DNA of 64,000 nucleotides from Asparagopsis taxiformis (Eukaryota; Rhodophyta; Florideophyceae; Bonnemaisoniales; Bonnemaisoniaceae): positions 1 to 64,000 of the forward strand of contig JALQPE010002693.1 of assembly GCA_030407315.1 (NCBI GenBank), given 5' to 3'. Shown one piece after another: positions 10,911-22,166 of the stretch (its first letter is position 1; each line of letters starts with the position of its first letter). Position numbers and translations under genes: made by a program. The notes beneath the pieces were generated by a model, which was given only the letters and a program-made list of their open reading frames with translations, was not told the origin of the DNA and made no database searches.

Positions 10911-11876
10911 ATTACTCTATACAATATATTGTATGTTTATAAACAATCTATTTTCTTTCTCTACTTCCCCACCTCACACAACATCAAATCTTTACTTGAA
11001 CGCCTCTTCTGCTCTGCTCCCTGATAATAACTCATTTCATCTATACGTACTTACACTCTAATATCTTTTTATGCTTTCTAACTACTTGTACTTCCTTCTT
11101 TACACATATTCCATACCGCGTCCTTTCGACTTCATCCTTCTGATTTATTCTCATTCTCTGAACATCTTTGTTCTTTCGCTGTATACAGTGAGTATACTCA
11201 CGGCGCATGGTGCGCTGTAAGATTTGTGACCATCTTGGAGGTCTTCTTCCGCTGTGCGGCACAATTGTCCGCCATTTTTTGAAATAGCAAAAAGTGCGCG
11301 CTTCTGTTTTGCCAAGCGTCATGCCAAGCGTCTTTTCTGACCGCAACGGCCGCCTTCTTTCGACATTTAAACCCTTGCCGTCACTCTTTTCCACTCTTCC
11401 CGTCACTCTCTCACGCCATCAAACAGTGTTGCTAATCATGCTCTCCCTAAAATTGCGCAATTCTAAGGAGAGCATGGTTAGGGGATATCCTGCCGCTTTC
11501 TCAATTCCCTTTCCTTTCCCTTCCCAGGTAAGTTCTTTCTCTACATCTCTACTCTGACCTAGACGATGCAACAACTACTAACAAAATTTCTATCTCCACT
11601 ATTCCAGTTTCTTCCTTCTCAGTCTTCCTTTTCATTTCGCTTCTGGTACGTATTTTCAACTTCTCTTCAACTGCTATGGGTTCATTTCAATTCCTAACTT
11701 TTTCCTCTATTGATCACCTCCATATCCATACTTCATTTCGTCTCTACTCTACTCCAAAATAGTAAATTTGGCTTTAGTTTTTCACAGTTCGTAGTACACA
11801 GATAGAAGTTCTGTAGAGTGGAAAGGTAGCACATTAGAGATATAGTAGTTTCATTCACAACTCACTCAAAATAAAC
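10911..11876 (+). other. Pyrimidine-rich non-coding tract
   Basis: C and T dominate the plus strand across this tract, and no convincing coding frame was found. It follows repeat copy A. The corresponding downstream side of copy B (below 41140, read on the minus strand) is likewise C/T-rich, so the tract may be the tail of the same element. Confidence 0.4.
11432..11481. repeat. Near-perfect palindrome, 50 nt
   Basis: Symmetrical about TTGCGCAA at 11456/11457, with arms CATGCTCTCC and GGAGAGCATG and a few mismatched pairs. There is no loop. It resembles the palindromes at 10.1-10.6 kb and 61.6-61.8 kb in form but not in sequence. Confidence 0.75.
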
Positions 11877-12109
11877 TTGCTTTCTCCCCACCAGGAACGA
11901 GAAGCAATTCTGGTCTACAGGACCGAGCTTCCTCATTTACCATTGCCATCCATCCATCCTACCTTTCCTATCCTAGAATTTCTACGAGAAAAACGGCCGT
12001 TCTGGGAGACGCCGGTGTCTCCCATGCGCCGAGAATCAGCATCCCACCCTATCCATTACGATTCGTCCGCTGATAAATTCCCGTCCGTTCAACCACCCTC
12101 CTTGATGGT

Positions 12110-12710
12110 ATTAAACCAGTCAAATGAGTACTACAATCTACCCATACTACTGGTTCGCAACCATTGAACTGCAAGAAAAATCCATACAATATGATGGATA
12201 GAACCTATATGTACACTGGTAGAATCTACTTCAGACTATGGAATTATTCCATTCTTTCGACTGCTTCAAACCAATGTCGGGTCTGGTTGAAAACCAGCGG
12301 GTAGGTTGGTTTCAACCAGTCGATGTGCTGGTTTCCAACCAGCACTCACTGTGCCTACAACTAGCCTACCCTCTGGTCATATTCCATCACCAACACTGGT
12401 ATACTCCACTTCATTGGCTGGTCTAAATCCAGGTCACCTCCTGAAATTAACCAGCACAGTATGCTGGATCATAACCACTGTCCGAAGAACCGCCGTGGCC
12501 TGGTGCAAACCAGTACCCCCTGGCCAAACCATCCAAACCACTGGTTTTCAACCAGGCCACTCGTACTGTACAAGGACTGGAATTTCACCAGCAAATTTAC
12601 TAAAATATTCGATGGGGCTTATCCAGAGGTTGAGGATCGTTTTAACCAGCGACGTGGCCTGGTTTTTCACCACTGTACGAACTAAATTCTGGACTGGAAA
12701 AATAGCCATT
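12110..12710. repeat. Cluster of CTGGT/ACCAG hairpin motifs
   Basis: About 20 copies of CTGGT or ACCAG occur in 600 bp. Several face each other as small hairpins, such as CTGGTTTCCAACCAG, CTGGTTTTCAACCAG and TGGTTGAAAACCA. Spacing is irregular, so it is not a simple tandem satellite. No coding frame is supported. A single similar hairpin (AACTGGTTCAAACCAGTT) occurs near 32850. Confidence 0.6.
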
Positions 12711-12750
12711 TTTGCTCATGCTGTGAGCCGTCGCGGCTGGTGTCCGTTCG

Positions 12751-14094
12751 TCACGAGTCCCGTTCGACGGTTCGTCGTGACCCCTGGCATTCGTTGCCTT
12801 TTTTAAGTACGGACGTCGTTCGTCCCTGCCCATTTCGTGTGGGCTGTCGCCGACTGCGAGTCGTCACGAGGACCGCGTCCCCATACGATCGTACGTCATC
12901 GTCGACGGGTCGACCGTCGTCATACGTAGATGTCACACGTGATAAAGCGTCAGGTACCTGGTGCACGCGCCCAGGCCTGTACGTAACCTCGAAATCGAAT
13001 TCGGCAACGCGTAGCCTCCATCGTAGTAGTCGTCCGGACGCGTCCGTCAACGTCATCAGCCAACGCAAGGCTTCGTGGTCCGTACGTACAGTAAATCGTT
13101 GACCCTCTACGTAGGGTCGGAGCGACGTTATCGCCCAAACGACGGAGTAGCACTCGCGCTCGGTCGCCGAATAACCGCGTTCGGTTTCGTTAAGGGTCTT
13201 CGACCAGTACCCAATCGGCACCCATTCGTTGGGCTTATCTTCGTTCTGCTGCTGGAGCAACGTAGCTCCCAGCTGATACGCCGACGCGTCGGTATCGATC
13301 ATGAACGGACGTCCCGCCTTCGGGAGGTGCAATACTGGTGGCGACACCAGTATTGTCTTCAACGTTTCGAACGCGTTCGTCTGCGTGTCCGTTGGATTCG
13401 TCCAATCGGGGGAAGCGTCCTTCTTCAACATCGTGTTGAGTGGCCGAGCGATCTCGGCATACGCCTTTACGAAGCGGCGGTAAACGTTGGCCGCGCCCAA
13501 AGACGATCGACATTGCGTCTTATGCCGTGGGAACGTAGCAGTACGAAAGGCTTCCTTGTTCCGAGCTGCGACGTGCAGCTTCCCTGGGGTAATCACTTGC
13601 CCCAGGTAGTCAACTCGTGGTTGAAAGAACGAGCACTTCGCGAGCTTTAACGTGACTCCTGCTGCGCATAGCAGGGAAAGTACCTGGTCGATGTGACACA
13701 GGTGAGACTCGAGGTCTTTCGAAAAGACGGTTACGTCGTCTAAGTAGACCAGGCACGATTGCCAACGTACTCCGGAGAGGATTATGTCCAACGTCCGCTG
13801 AAACGTAGCGGGTGCATTTCGTAGCCCGAATGGCATTCGCACGTAGCGATACGTTCCCATGAAAGACGTAAACGTTGTCTTATCACGGTCCTCGGCGGAG
13901 ACGGGCACTTGCCAGTAACCGGCGTTACAATCGAGTGTCGTAAAGATGGCCGCGTCGCCAAGCGAATCTAGACAATCTTCCATACGCAGAAGTGGATACC
14001 AATCAGCGATCGTTTTCGCGTTCAAACGTCTGTAATCGACACAGAAACGTAAGGATCCGTCCTTCTTCGGCACCAACACGCGAGACTCCTGCAA
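12751..14094 (-). pseudogene. Ty3/gypsy reverse transcriptase-RNase H fragment
   Basis: A 447-codon open stretch shows reverse transcriptase motifs in order: VLVPKKDGSLRFCVDYRRLN, FTTLDCNAGYWQV, MPFGLRNAPATFQR and LVYLDD (residues 117-120), then FFQPRVDYLG. The RNase H domain follows: FMIDTDASAYQLGATL (near 264), a TERE motif and RTDHEALRWL. This is the Ty3/gypsy type. No integrase follows, because the sequence changes to the CTGGT cluster beyond 12750. No protease or gag could be assigned upstream with confidence, and no LTR pair was found. It is a truncated remnant whose RT-RNase H frame is still open. Confidence 0.88.
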
Positions 14095-14770
14095 GAGTGC
14101 ACATGTATTTCCCTAGTGCATTTCATCTCCGCGGTAGTTGACCACCTTCCCGCTTCTTTTAACGCCGCCAGGCGACCGGGAGTGTCCTTCCGCCCACCGG
14201 GACAAGGCTACCGGCGGGGAGCTCTGTCGTTTTGGCACCCCCAACCGGTCAACCGATCCAACGCCCGTGGGCTTCTCAAACAGTCTCTCCCGATTGGCGC
14301 TGGTGGTACCACAGTTGAGGAATCCACTGTTTTGGTAACCTGGCGTGGAGGCGACCACAATTCCCCGCAGAGATCTATCGCGCTAAGTTCCCATTTAACC
14401 CTTAAGTTGGTTGAGGACTGCCATGGCCGATAGATCCCTCCCGCAGATTATATCTAGCCGTTCCGGACCCCGCTCTACCTCCCGCTACCGGGTTGGGAGA
14501 CAGGAGTCCTGACTCCGAGGAATCGATCCACCTGACACAGCCCTCGGGCTACCAGGATCGCACGAGAAATCCACCACGTGGAATCGTCGCTCTCACTCGT
14601 GAGTTCGAAGCCTTACCCCTATCTACTCATCCTCCTTGGAGGTACAATCTATCCTGCAGGGCTAAGGTCCAACACCGACTCACCCTCGCGAGTTTATCGC
14701 TTATGCGACTCTTCTCTGGCGCCCTTTCCGACCTCTTGAGAGGCATCTTTTCACTCCCTTTCGCCGAGCG
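14095..14770 (-). other. Likely degenerate upstream part of the gypsy element
   Basis: GC-rich sequence directly upstream of the RT frame, with only short broken frames. Its position fits the protease/gag-pol spacer of the same retroelement, but no protease motif could be read with certainty. Confidence 0.35.
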
Positions 14771-15316
14771 CTACGGGACGAGTCCCGCATGATCTACTTT
14801 TCGTGCAACTTCAATAGTATCAATTTTCTTCGAACGCAGTTCCAGATACTTCCCTTGATTTCTGCAAAAGTTCATGACACGCGAAGGCAGACAATGAAGA
14901 ATATTTTTTGTTCTAGTCATATGCAACCTCTCTAGAAGGCAGCTGTATGCAGCTCTATCCAAATTGAGTAAGCCTGAACTTGATCTCCTCTTCCATAAGC
15001 CGGAAGTTTCCCCTCCTTGGGCTCGGAGGATTTACAACGTGCGTACTACTGTACCCAATCCCTACCTACCTGAAACTGTTACTGTTGCTGGACACTTCCA
15101 ACTAGATATTGCTCTATGATGTTGCTCCCTCCCCCTCTAGTGTCTATCGGACATTAAAATTTCCTCATATGAGGTCAACCCTGGCCTCATATGAGGCAGA
15201 AAAAAAATCTACTAGAAATTATTAGAATTTAGCATTCCCTCTTTATATCGCTTTTATAAAACTTCTAACGCAAGCATTGCATTGTATAAAGCATTGCTTA
15301 CCTTTCGGACACATGT

Positions 15317-15384
15317 CCTCATATGGCTGAGTGGTTGGCACCTCTCGGGAAAGCCAGAGGGCGGAGGTTCGACTCCTCGCTGAG
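15317..15384 (+). ncRNA. tRNA-like segment with Pol III A and B boxes
   Basis: TGGCTGAGTGG (15324-15334) fits the A-box consensus and GGTTCGACTCC (15366-15376) fits the B-box. A D-arm (GCT/GGC) and an anticodon-arm-like stem (CCTCT/AGAGG) with an oversized 10 nt loop can be drawn, and the T-arm has one mismatch. The expected acceptor stem does not pair, so this is not a normal tRNA. It could be a tRNA-derived (SINE-like) head or a decayed Ser/Leu-type tRNA inside the piggyBac element. Confidence 0.45.
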
Positions 15385-15651
15385 TTGCTTGGGCAGCTCG
15401 AAAATTCTCTTCGGAGAACTCGCCGATTCTTAGTTGCAACTTCTGCTTTAGGATGCTTACGCGCCCACTTGAACATGAGACAGTATAAGGTGACATTTCA
15501 TAAAGGGGAATTCCGCCATAAGCAGAAGTTTACTGAGCAAGTCGAGAACGCCAGTCAGAATCGGAGGGGGCTAAAGGAGTATCTCATTTTTCTATTTTGG
15601 ATATCAATGCGTGACTAAAGGGCGTTTAAAGCACCCATAGAGAGAGCATAC

Positions 15652-17841
15652 TTAGTAAAAAGGACCTTCGTAGGAAAGATCGTGACACATCTCGACATAC
15701 TTTTTAAAGCAATCACGACCTGTCTGATGGTGACAGATAAAGACATCCTTTCGGTATAGTCGTTTGCAAGTGGAGCATACGAACTTCGACTTCTTCGTTC
15801 CCTTGCAAATATCGCAACGACCTTGATAGATAGCATTGCTATCCCTACCATTGGAAGTCCTGCGAGTGCGAGTAGTCGGCGTCAAATGAGTTCCAATGCC
15901 ACTACCGCTCTCCATCTCTTCCACATCAGGTGCATCTGATTGTCGCTGACGTAATCCAATTGCATCCATGGAGTTGTCAATCAGTCCTTCAGCCAATTGG
16001 GTATAGAACTGATGAGGTGTCATCCTGCCCCTGTTATGCATGGCTCCACAGTACAGCTTCCAGGCATCCACGACGCATATGGCCAAAAGTGACGTGTTGA
16101 CACGTGCCGACCATTCTTTGACCTCAAATTTCTTCTCCAGCATAAGGTCATCTTGGCGACATCGGTTGTGACGGTCTACCTGCGAACACGTCGCATAATA
16201 TGTTTCACATACTTGCGGGATCTGAATGTCAATTTCCTCCTTCCATGTCCTTCCATTCCTGCTTCGATAACGCTCTCGGAATATTGGCGTCCCAGGCTGA
16301 GTAGTACCGGCTGTACTAATAAAGTACCTTCTGTCACGGTCGATCCACATCACTGCCATCAGATCCGGACCATCTCTATCTTTAGCAACCATAGACACGT
16401 GTTCACCCTTTCCAGTGACTTCCAAGTGGGACAAATGCTGGAGCGGGTATCCCTTTGTAGCATTCTTGACTACACCAGTGAAACGTAGCCCATGCTTGAA
16501 GAGTATTTCTGCCGTTTCAACAGAGGAAAAGTATGAATCGGCACACACGAGGCGATGAGTATAAAACCATGGTTCGACGAGCCTTAATGTGACGGCAGCA
16601 CCATGCGTCGTTTCGGACTCGAATGCTTTTCCACGTGTCTCCTCAGCTGACATCACAACATCCATCCTGAGAATGATGCCACTATTGCCACATGATGCAG
16701 TTTTCAGCTCACATCCATTCTCAGGATTACGGTCCATCGCGACGTAATGTGGGAGTCCGATGTCGATCCAGTCACCTCCCAGACCATACCACCTTGACAT
16801 ACTCTCATCCACACATATAGAATCTGAAGGGAATACCTGAGAGCTTCTGTGGTCATTGATGGCGGTGATAAACTCAGATATGACACCCCACCGGTCAGTT
16901 TCGTCACGAACCTTGGAGTATGTCACGTATTGCCTCAGCTCTTCAAACCGTTTGCGTGACATGATGTGCCCGAGCATTGGTGTGGGGATGTATTTAGTCC
17001 CGGATTGACTACTCCAGAGAGAGCGCCTACCACTGAACTCAAATCGTGACATGAGTACAATGACTCCAAAATACTTCAAAATCTCTCCCAGCGAGGTCGA
17101 TTTGAGATTCCGCTTTTCCAGCTCGGAATTGGAGTATGACACGATAGTACTTAAAAATCCCATCGGAAACATCCACTGGAAATAGTCATATGGTGTCATA
17201 TCTGATGGACCGTGCCCCTCAGATATTATCTCATCCAATGGCCCAATCACCCTCCACGACCGATTGGGGCGCCAACCATTCATTTGCATAGATACATCAG
17301 ATACAATCCATTCCACGTCATTGCATATGACAACCGGCTCATCGGTTGACCCAGTGTCACATGGCTGAGTATTAACACTCGTACTCAAGTCACGCTCTTG
17401 CGGCGTGACTGCATCTGATTTTTCGGCCTCATTCCCGTCACTCCCGGTGTCTTGAGCTTGATCTCCTCCTTCGGTCACACGGTCTTCTTCATCACCTGCA
17501 GGTGCCTTCACACTGCAGAGACGCAGGGATGTCACCTTGTTACCATCGGCCAGCTCCCACTCAGCCTCGATAGATGTCATCATTCGCTTGTTGCCTCTCT
17601 TCTTAATGACTCGAATGACAGTTCCGGATATCATCTTTGTCTTCCATCCGGCGCCATACATCCTGCGACATTTGGAGATAGATGTCAGTTGTCTGGCAGG
17701 GGCGAGAACCCTGTTTCCGACAACTTGGCGACAATCAACTGGTTTCACCATTTTTTGTGATTTCAGGATCGAGATTGAGTTGACGTAGTTTGCTGATGGA
17801 AGGATTAAGATTTCAGCATTCACTCTGCCCTGCCATATCAT
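15652..17841 (-). CDS. piggyBac-type transposase
   Basis: Intact 729-residue frame starting at an ATG about 130 bp inside the right end of the element. It cuts and pastes the surrounding element in the nucleus. The DDE_Tnp_1_7 (piggyBac) signature is visible: CVDESMSRWYG (first Asp near residue 343), LVCADSYFSSVETAEIL (second Asp near 433) and CSQVDRHNRC near 556, where the usual VDxxD has Asn in place of the second Asp. The DE..M and D.YF.S spacing and an aromatic-rich C-terminal helix are typical. The C-terminus carries the family's cysteine-rich domain (CDICKGTKKSKF, CSTCKRLY, ICHHQTGRDCF), about residues 675-715. The long acidic N-terminus (TEGGDQAQDTGSDGNEAE) fits known members. Likely functional unless the Asn change matters. 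Confidence 0.9.
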   Translation of the reverse strand: MIWQGRVNAEILILPSANYVNSISILKSQKMVKPVDCRQVVGNRVLAPARQLTSISKCRRMYGAGWKTKMISGTVIRVIKKRGNKRMMTSIEAEWELADGNKVTSLRLCSVKAPAGDEEDRVTEGGDQAQDTGSDGNEAEKSDAVTPQERDLSTSVNTQPCDTGSTDEPVVICNDVEWIVSDVSMQMNGWRPNRSWRVIGPLDEIISEGHGPSDMTPYDYFQWMFPMGFLSTIVSYSNSELEKRNLKSTSLGEILKYFGVIVLMSRFEFSGRRSLWSSQSGTKYIPTPMLGHIMSRKRFEELRQYVTYSKVRDETDRWGVISEFITAINDHRSSQVFPSDSICVDESMSRWYGLGGDWIDIGLPHYVAMDRNPENGCELKTASCGNSGIILRMDVVMSAEETRGKAFESETTHGAAVTLRLVEPWFYTHRLVCADSYFSSVETAEILFKHGLRFTGVVKNATKGYPLQHLSHLEVTGKGEHVSMVAKDRDGPDLMAVMWIDRDRRYFISTAGTTQPGTPIFRERYRSRNGRTWKEEIDIQIPQVCETYYATCSQVDRHNRCRQDDLMLEKKFEVKEWSARVNTSLLAICVVDAWKLYCGAMHNRGRMTPHQFYTQLAEGLIDNSMDAIGLRQRQSDAPDVEEMESGSGIGTHLTPTTRTRRTSNGRDSNAIYQGRCDICKGTKKSKFVCSTCKRLYRKDVFICHHQTGRDCFKKYVEMCHDLSYEGPFY

Positions 17842-18409
17842 TAATCTCGCCGGCGAGTCTTCTAGTGGTAAAATTGGAGCTATTCGTTTATTTTTTCAAT
17901 TTAAACTACAGTGGTAAAAAGTGGCCTCATATGAGGTCATTTGACTTCATATGAGGCCACTTGTCCGATAGACACTAGAAGAACCTATCTAGCTGAGGGC
18001 CGTTCCCAGGAAAAATTTTGCACGGGAAATTTGTATGCACGTGCACGAAACGATGGAATAGAGACTTTTGATTGGCTCCATATGTTAATATGTTAAACTA
18101 CTTTTATTGAACTACTGAACTCCTGATCTCTGCATGCGCGCCACTTGTAAGTAGTACGATGGGGAATCACTGAGGTATCCTGAGTGCTAGCTTGTTCTTT
18201 TCGGTATCCTAGCATAGCGGAGGATGCCAAGGAGCGGCCGGATCCTCGATCGGACCACGAGTACCCGCCTGTACTTGACCCGATCATACCGGGTCAGAAG
18301 ATCCTCGTACGTTGTAAAGCTTCCAAACCTCACGTCTAACGCCCATCCCCAGCATTCTCTGTATCTAAGCAGATTGGCACAAGTTCAAACGGTCTACTCA
18401 TGCGCTCTA

Positions 18410-19945
18410 ATGGAAAGGCGTCCATCCAATCTACCTACAACCGCGTTAATCTCTCCCCCCAGTGGGGAACACAGCAAGCAAAATTTAGAAGATGCGCCTT
18501 CCATCGGCAGTGTAGAAGATCAGTCACCATCTCGTGACAATTTGAAGCAGCCGATGACATGTCCGGAGGTTCGAAGGCATGGAAGTGGAACTTTGGATGA
18601 GGTTTATTCTTTCTTGCAGTTCTGCAAGCATGGAGAGTTGCGAAACATGAATAAGAGCTGGGGAATGAATGTAGGAGGAAAGAAAGAGGTTTTAGTTGCA
18701 CGTGCTATGTTGCGAATACTGTCTATAGCTCGGAAGGGACAAGATATTCATGATGTTCTGGTAAAGAACCAATATGTACCTTCACTGGACACGTTCTGGG
18801 AAAACAGACGTGTAAAAAAAGACTTAGTTCGAACATTCCCCGGCAAGGAAGAGCTACTCAAGGTTTTAGATGAAAGAGAAAGAAGAACTGTGGAAAGGAT
18901 GTTTTGTGTTTCTGTGAAGAGAAGAATATTACAACCGGAAGAGTGCAAAGATGCTGCACAAAACAATGCGAAAGACGGAGAAAATACAGGGACAAAACAG
19001 AATTGCGGAAAAGGTAACAGGGAAGGGAGCATTCAGTTCTCACTAGGTGAATTTGCAAGACTAATGCTTGTTATCCGCGACGATCAAGTTGCCAAATCTG
19101 CAGTTTTGCAGGCAACAGAAGAGGAGCTCAGTAAGCGGGATATGGATATAGGAAGAACAAGAGACTCATTCTGGAAAATTGTTGAAATTCGGTTCAACAC
19201 AGCTGTTATCACTGAAGGAATAGATCTCAGTGGTCGTGTGGACAACGTGGACGCAACAGCGCCACCATTAGTTCCGAGAAATGCAGCAAAGTTGAGGGCT
19301 GTGTATACTGACGCGAAATCAGATTTCACAGAAGCAATGGCGAGGTATAATAGATCAGGTCAGTCTGATCCAGGTCGTTTTCCAAAGTTCTTGAGCTACC
19401 TCCAAAATGGAGAGCTTTCCCAAGAATCAAAGAGGGTTTACATCATTTTTTCTGCTGCAGGAGTAGGTTCAAGAACGCAAAACGATGATTTCATCCGTCT
19501 CATGTCGAAAAGTATCGATCCGAATGGCTCAGACACTCGTGGTTACGAAGAAGGAATGGATATGAATCCTTCACAATACACACCCGTCTCATCTCCTCCC
19601 AGTTCTAGTTTCTGGGGAAAGCGCCGTAGAAGCTCCGACCAGGCCAGCTCCTCTGGAATGCTACATATTTTCCAAAATGTGGTCCAAGACTACAGTCGCC
19701 TTCAGCGGATGAAGCTAGATACTGCCAGCAATAATTCACATTTATCTCCTACAGAATCTGCAACAAGAGAAAGGTGTTCAGGTGTACTTTCGAACGCAGT
19801 GGAAAAGGAAAAGTTGATGGAGCTGGTGAAAAATGCGGCGACTACGTTGGAGACTGCCAAAGAAACTAGTAATCAAAGCTTCCAGGATGTAGCGCAAGAA
19901 CACTATGAAGACATGCTGAAGAAGTATAAGGAGTTCTCAAAGTAA
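18410..19945 (+). CDS. Harbinger companion protein (second ORF)
   Basis: An open frame of 511 codons from the ATG at 18410; the frame is open further upstream, but that part lies in the terminal repeat. PIF/Harbinger elements normally encode a transposase plus a second, often Myb/SANT-like, DNA-binding protein that helps import and binding. This frame has the right position and orientation for that protein, but no clear Myb helix was seen. It is basic and helical, with a region LRNMNKSWGMNVGGKKEVL near the start, a central charged region with many Lys/Glu, and a C-terminal coiled-coil-like part. Assignment rests mainly on context. Confidence 0.6.
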   Translation: MERRPSNLPTTALISPPSGEHSKQNLEDAPSIGSVEDQSPSRDNLKQPMTCPEVRRHGSGTLDEVYSFLQFCKHGELRNMNKSWGMNVGGKKEVLVARAMLRILSIARKGQDIHDVLVKNQYVPSLDTFWENRRVKKDLVRTFPGKEELLKVLDERERRTVERMFCVSVKRRILQPEECKDAAQNNAKDGENTGTKQNCGKGNREGSIQFSLGEFARLMLVIRDDQVAKSAVLQATEEELSKRDMDIGRTRDSFWKIVEIRFNTAVITEGIDLSGRVDNVDATAPPLVPRNAAKLRAVYTDAKSDFTEAMARYNRSGQSDPGRFPKFLSYLQNGELSQESKRVYIIFSAAGVGSRTQNDDFIRLMSKSIDPNGSDTRGYEEGMDMNPSQYTPVSSPPSSSFWGKRRRSSDQASSSGMLHIFQNVVQDYSRLQRMKLDTASNNSHLSPTESATRERCSGVLSNAVEKEKLMELVKNAATTLETAKETSNQSFQDVAQEHYEDMLKKYKEFSK

Positions 19946-19975
19946 ACGTATACCGATATTTAGTAACACAACAGA

Positions 19976-21904
19976 AACTCTTTGCTTCCTTCTCTGCTTT
20001 CTTCTTCGCACTACGCTCAGCTTGGACTCGTTTCCTCTCTATTGCGGCATCCAACAATTCAACTTCCTCATCCAATTCAATCTCAAGCACGCTCTCCGCG
20101 CCCTTTCGCAAACTCACACATACACCCTCGCGAGCAACGTACGGACTATGTGGCCCTATTGCCGTCTGAACTTCCTAACCACTGCTGTGATGTTTTCCGA
20201 GCACGCGTGGTAAACTCAACAGCTTACACGCAACCTCCAATGTTACTTCACTGACATCCATTCCGGGAAGTAATCCACACCTCTTCGGTTTCTTGCCTTC
20301 TACGGCGTCCTCGTCACGCCCTAATTGCACGTACGGTCCATAACGGCTTGTCTTCAAAAGAACTGGCAGTCCTGACTCGCTGTCTACCCCCAATTGCGGA
20401 TCTTGCGCCATGTGTAGCTCTTTTTCCACATGCTCCCCACATAATTCATCCGCCAGAGTTGCTTTTGGTAGCGACGCTACCACACTTTTCGACAGCAAAT
20501 GCAGTTAGACTAGGCACAAGTGATTTCGATGACACAGACTTGCCTTCACCGAATGTACTGCCGCGATACGCATACCCTCTCTGAATCAATTTTTCTGTAA
20601 TGCTCACACATGTGCTAGGTCGTCCAATTCCTATTTCTTCTAGCTCTTTTACTAGTGATGCATCATTATATCGTGCAGGTGGTTTTGTTTCATGCCTCAC
20701 TACCGTAATATCACTTGCTCCCAACGCATCACCGTCTTTCATCGCCGGTAAATATGAAGAAGTGTTCGAAATATCGTCACCGGTATGCTCGTAGAAAACC
20801 AGGATCAACCACTACGTTTCCCGTTGCCTTGAATTCAGCCACATCTGCTTCGCATGGAACAGTGATTTTTACAGCAGTTTGGTCCAGTAGTGCAGGAACC
20901 ATTTGCGTCGCCAAAGTCCACCGATGAATTAGTGAGTATACTGCTTGTTCATCTGCTTCAAGCTCAGTCAATTCCTCCGGCCTACGAAACGATGTCCCGG
21001 CTGGTCGAATAGCTTCGTGTGCAGCCTGCGCTGCCTTGGGCTTTGAGCCGCGTTTGCCACTCGCCCCCTTCCGTAACGTATCAGCACCGTAGAGGTCTTT
21101 GAATGCTTCCCGACACGCCTTTACTGCCTGCCCGCTCAGCGATGGGTTGTCCGTCCGCATATAAGTAATATGCCCGTTTTCGTAGAGCTTTTGCGCCACA
21201 CGCATGCAACGTCCTGCCCCCATTCCAAGTTTATTCCCACATTCTTTTTGTAGTGTGGAAGTAATTAACGGTACAGGAGGATTGCGCGTTGTCCGTTTCT
21301 TCTCAACAGTTGATACTTTCGCGCTTTCACATTGCAGCCTGCTTACAAGCTGCTTCATTCCTTTCTCATCAAATAGTCTCAAGCCCTTTTTCTCTGCCGC
21401 AGCAGAGAGTTTCCCAGTTTCATCTTCAAAATCGCTACCTCGGAGCAGTCGTACACCATTGACAGCAGCGAGAGTACCAACAAACTTTTTGCCATTATCG
21501 GAAGTAAAATGAACAGTGCAATAGTGGTATTCTGCCCTTAGGAAACGCAAACGCTCCAGTTCGCGGTGCAAAACAACTGACATGGCAACACTTTGTACAC
21601 GACCAGCGCTAAGGCCACGTGCAATTTTCTTCCATAACAATGGTGACATAGTGTATCCCGCAAGTCTATCGAGCACGCGGCGTGTTTCCTGTGCCTGGAC
21701 GAGGTTGAGGTCAATTTCCCTGCAACTTGAGAAGGCATGTTCAATGGCTTCTGGAGTAATTTCGTGAAAGACGGCACGTTTGATAGGGATGGAAGGTTTT
21801 AGAACTTCAGTCAAATGCCATGAGATAGCTTCGCCTTCTCGATCCTCATCTGTGGCCAAAATGAGTTCATCACTTTCTTTGAGCTCTGCTTTGAGCTGGG
21901 ATCA
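19976..21904 (-). pseudogene. topA-like: Type IA DNA topoisomerase (TopA-like) fragment captured in Harbinger
   Basis: The minus strand reads LKAELKESDELILATDEDRE from about 21900, the end of the Toprim domain (DxD kept as DED). The body follows, with YTMSPLLWKKIARGLSAGRV and the active-site motif ITYMRTD with its catalytic Tyr. It goes on to KPPARYNDASLVKELEEIG and C-terminal repeats (VLLKTSRYGPYVQLG). The frame shifts near 20790, again near 20480, and again near 20150, and the C-terminus (LRKGAESVLEIELDEEVELL) ends near 19976. The first 100 or so residues of a bacterial-type TopA are missing. It resembles bacterial or organelle-targeted TopA rather than nuclear topoisomerase III. The truncation, the frameshifts and its place between the two Harbinger genes argue for a captured, non-functional copy. 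Confidence 0.82.
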
Positions 21905-22166
21905 TGCTCTGCATCTGCGACGAGAACGGCCGGCGCGGCTGTGCCTTGCGGCAGATTCAGTTCTGCTATCAGTGCGCGTAGACGCGTGTCGGATCGGCCT
22001 GCAATGGCTAGACGGAGATGCGCGTGCTGACGGATGGCTGAACATTCACTGATTTGGACGATCGATCGTCAGTTGGTACAGGCATTTTTCGAAAAATGCC
22101 TACACCAACTGGTCTGGAGAATACAAAGAAATTTCTACGAGAGTAATCTCTTTTACTTCAGTTCTA

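Larger units (their letters stand above)
15141..17974 (-). mobile_element. Complete piggyBac-type element with CTAG target duplications
   Basis: The ends TGTCTATCGGACA and TGTCCGATAGACA are inverted copies, flanked by CTAG at 15137-15140 and 17975-17978. Just inside each end are two copies of the palindromic word CCTCATATGAGG or a close variant. The 2,834 bp element holds one intact transposase gene (15652-17841) and a tRNA-like segment. piggyBac elements usually duplicate TTAA, so CTAG is unusual. Open gene and readable ends suggest a fairly recent insertion. The Harbinger element begins only 19 bp beyond its right target duplication. Confidence 0.85.

Noticed and set aside
15317..15384. Functional tRNA gene
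   Set aside because: A and B boxes are good, but no acceptor stem pairs and the anticodon loop is 10 nt. Kept only as a tRNA-like segment.
19976..21904. Functional host topA gene
   Set aside because: At least three frameshifts, a missing N-terminus, and its location inside Harbinger terminal repeats argue for a captured fragment.
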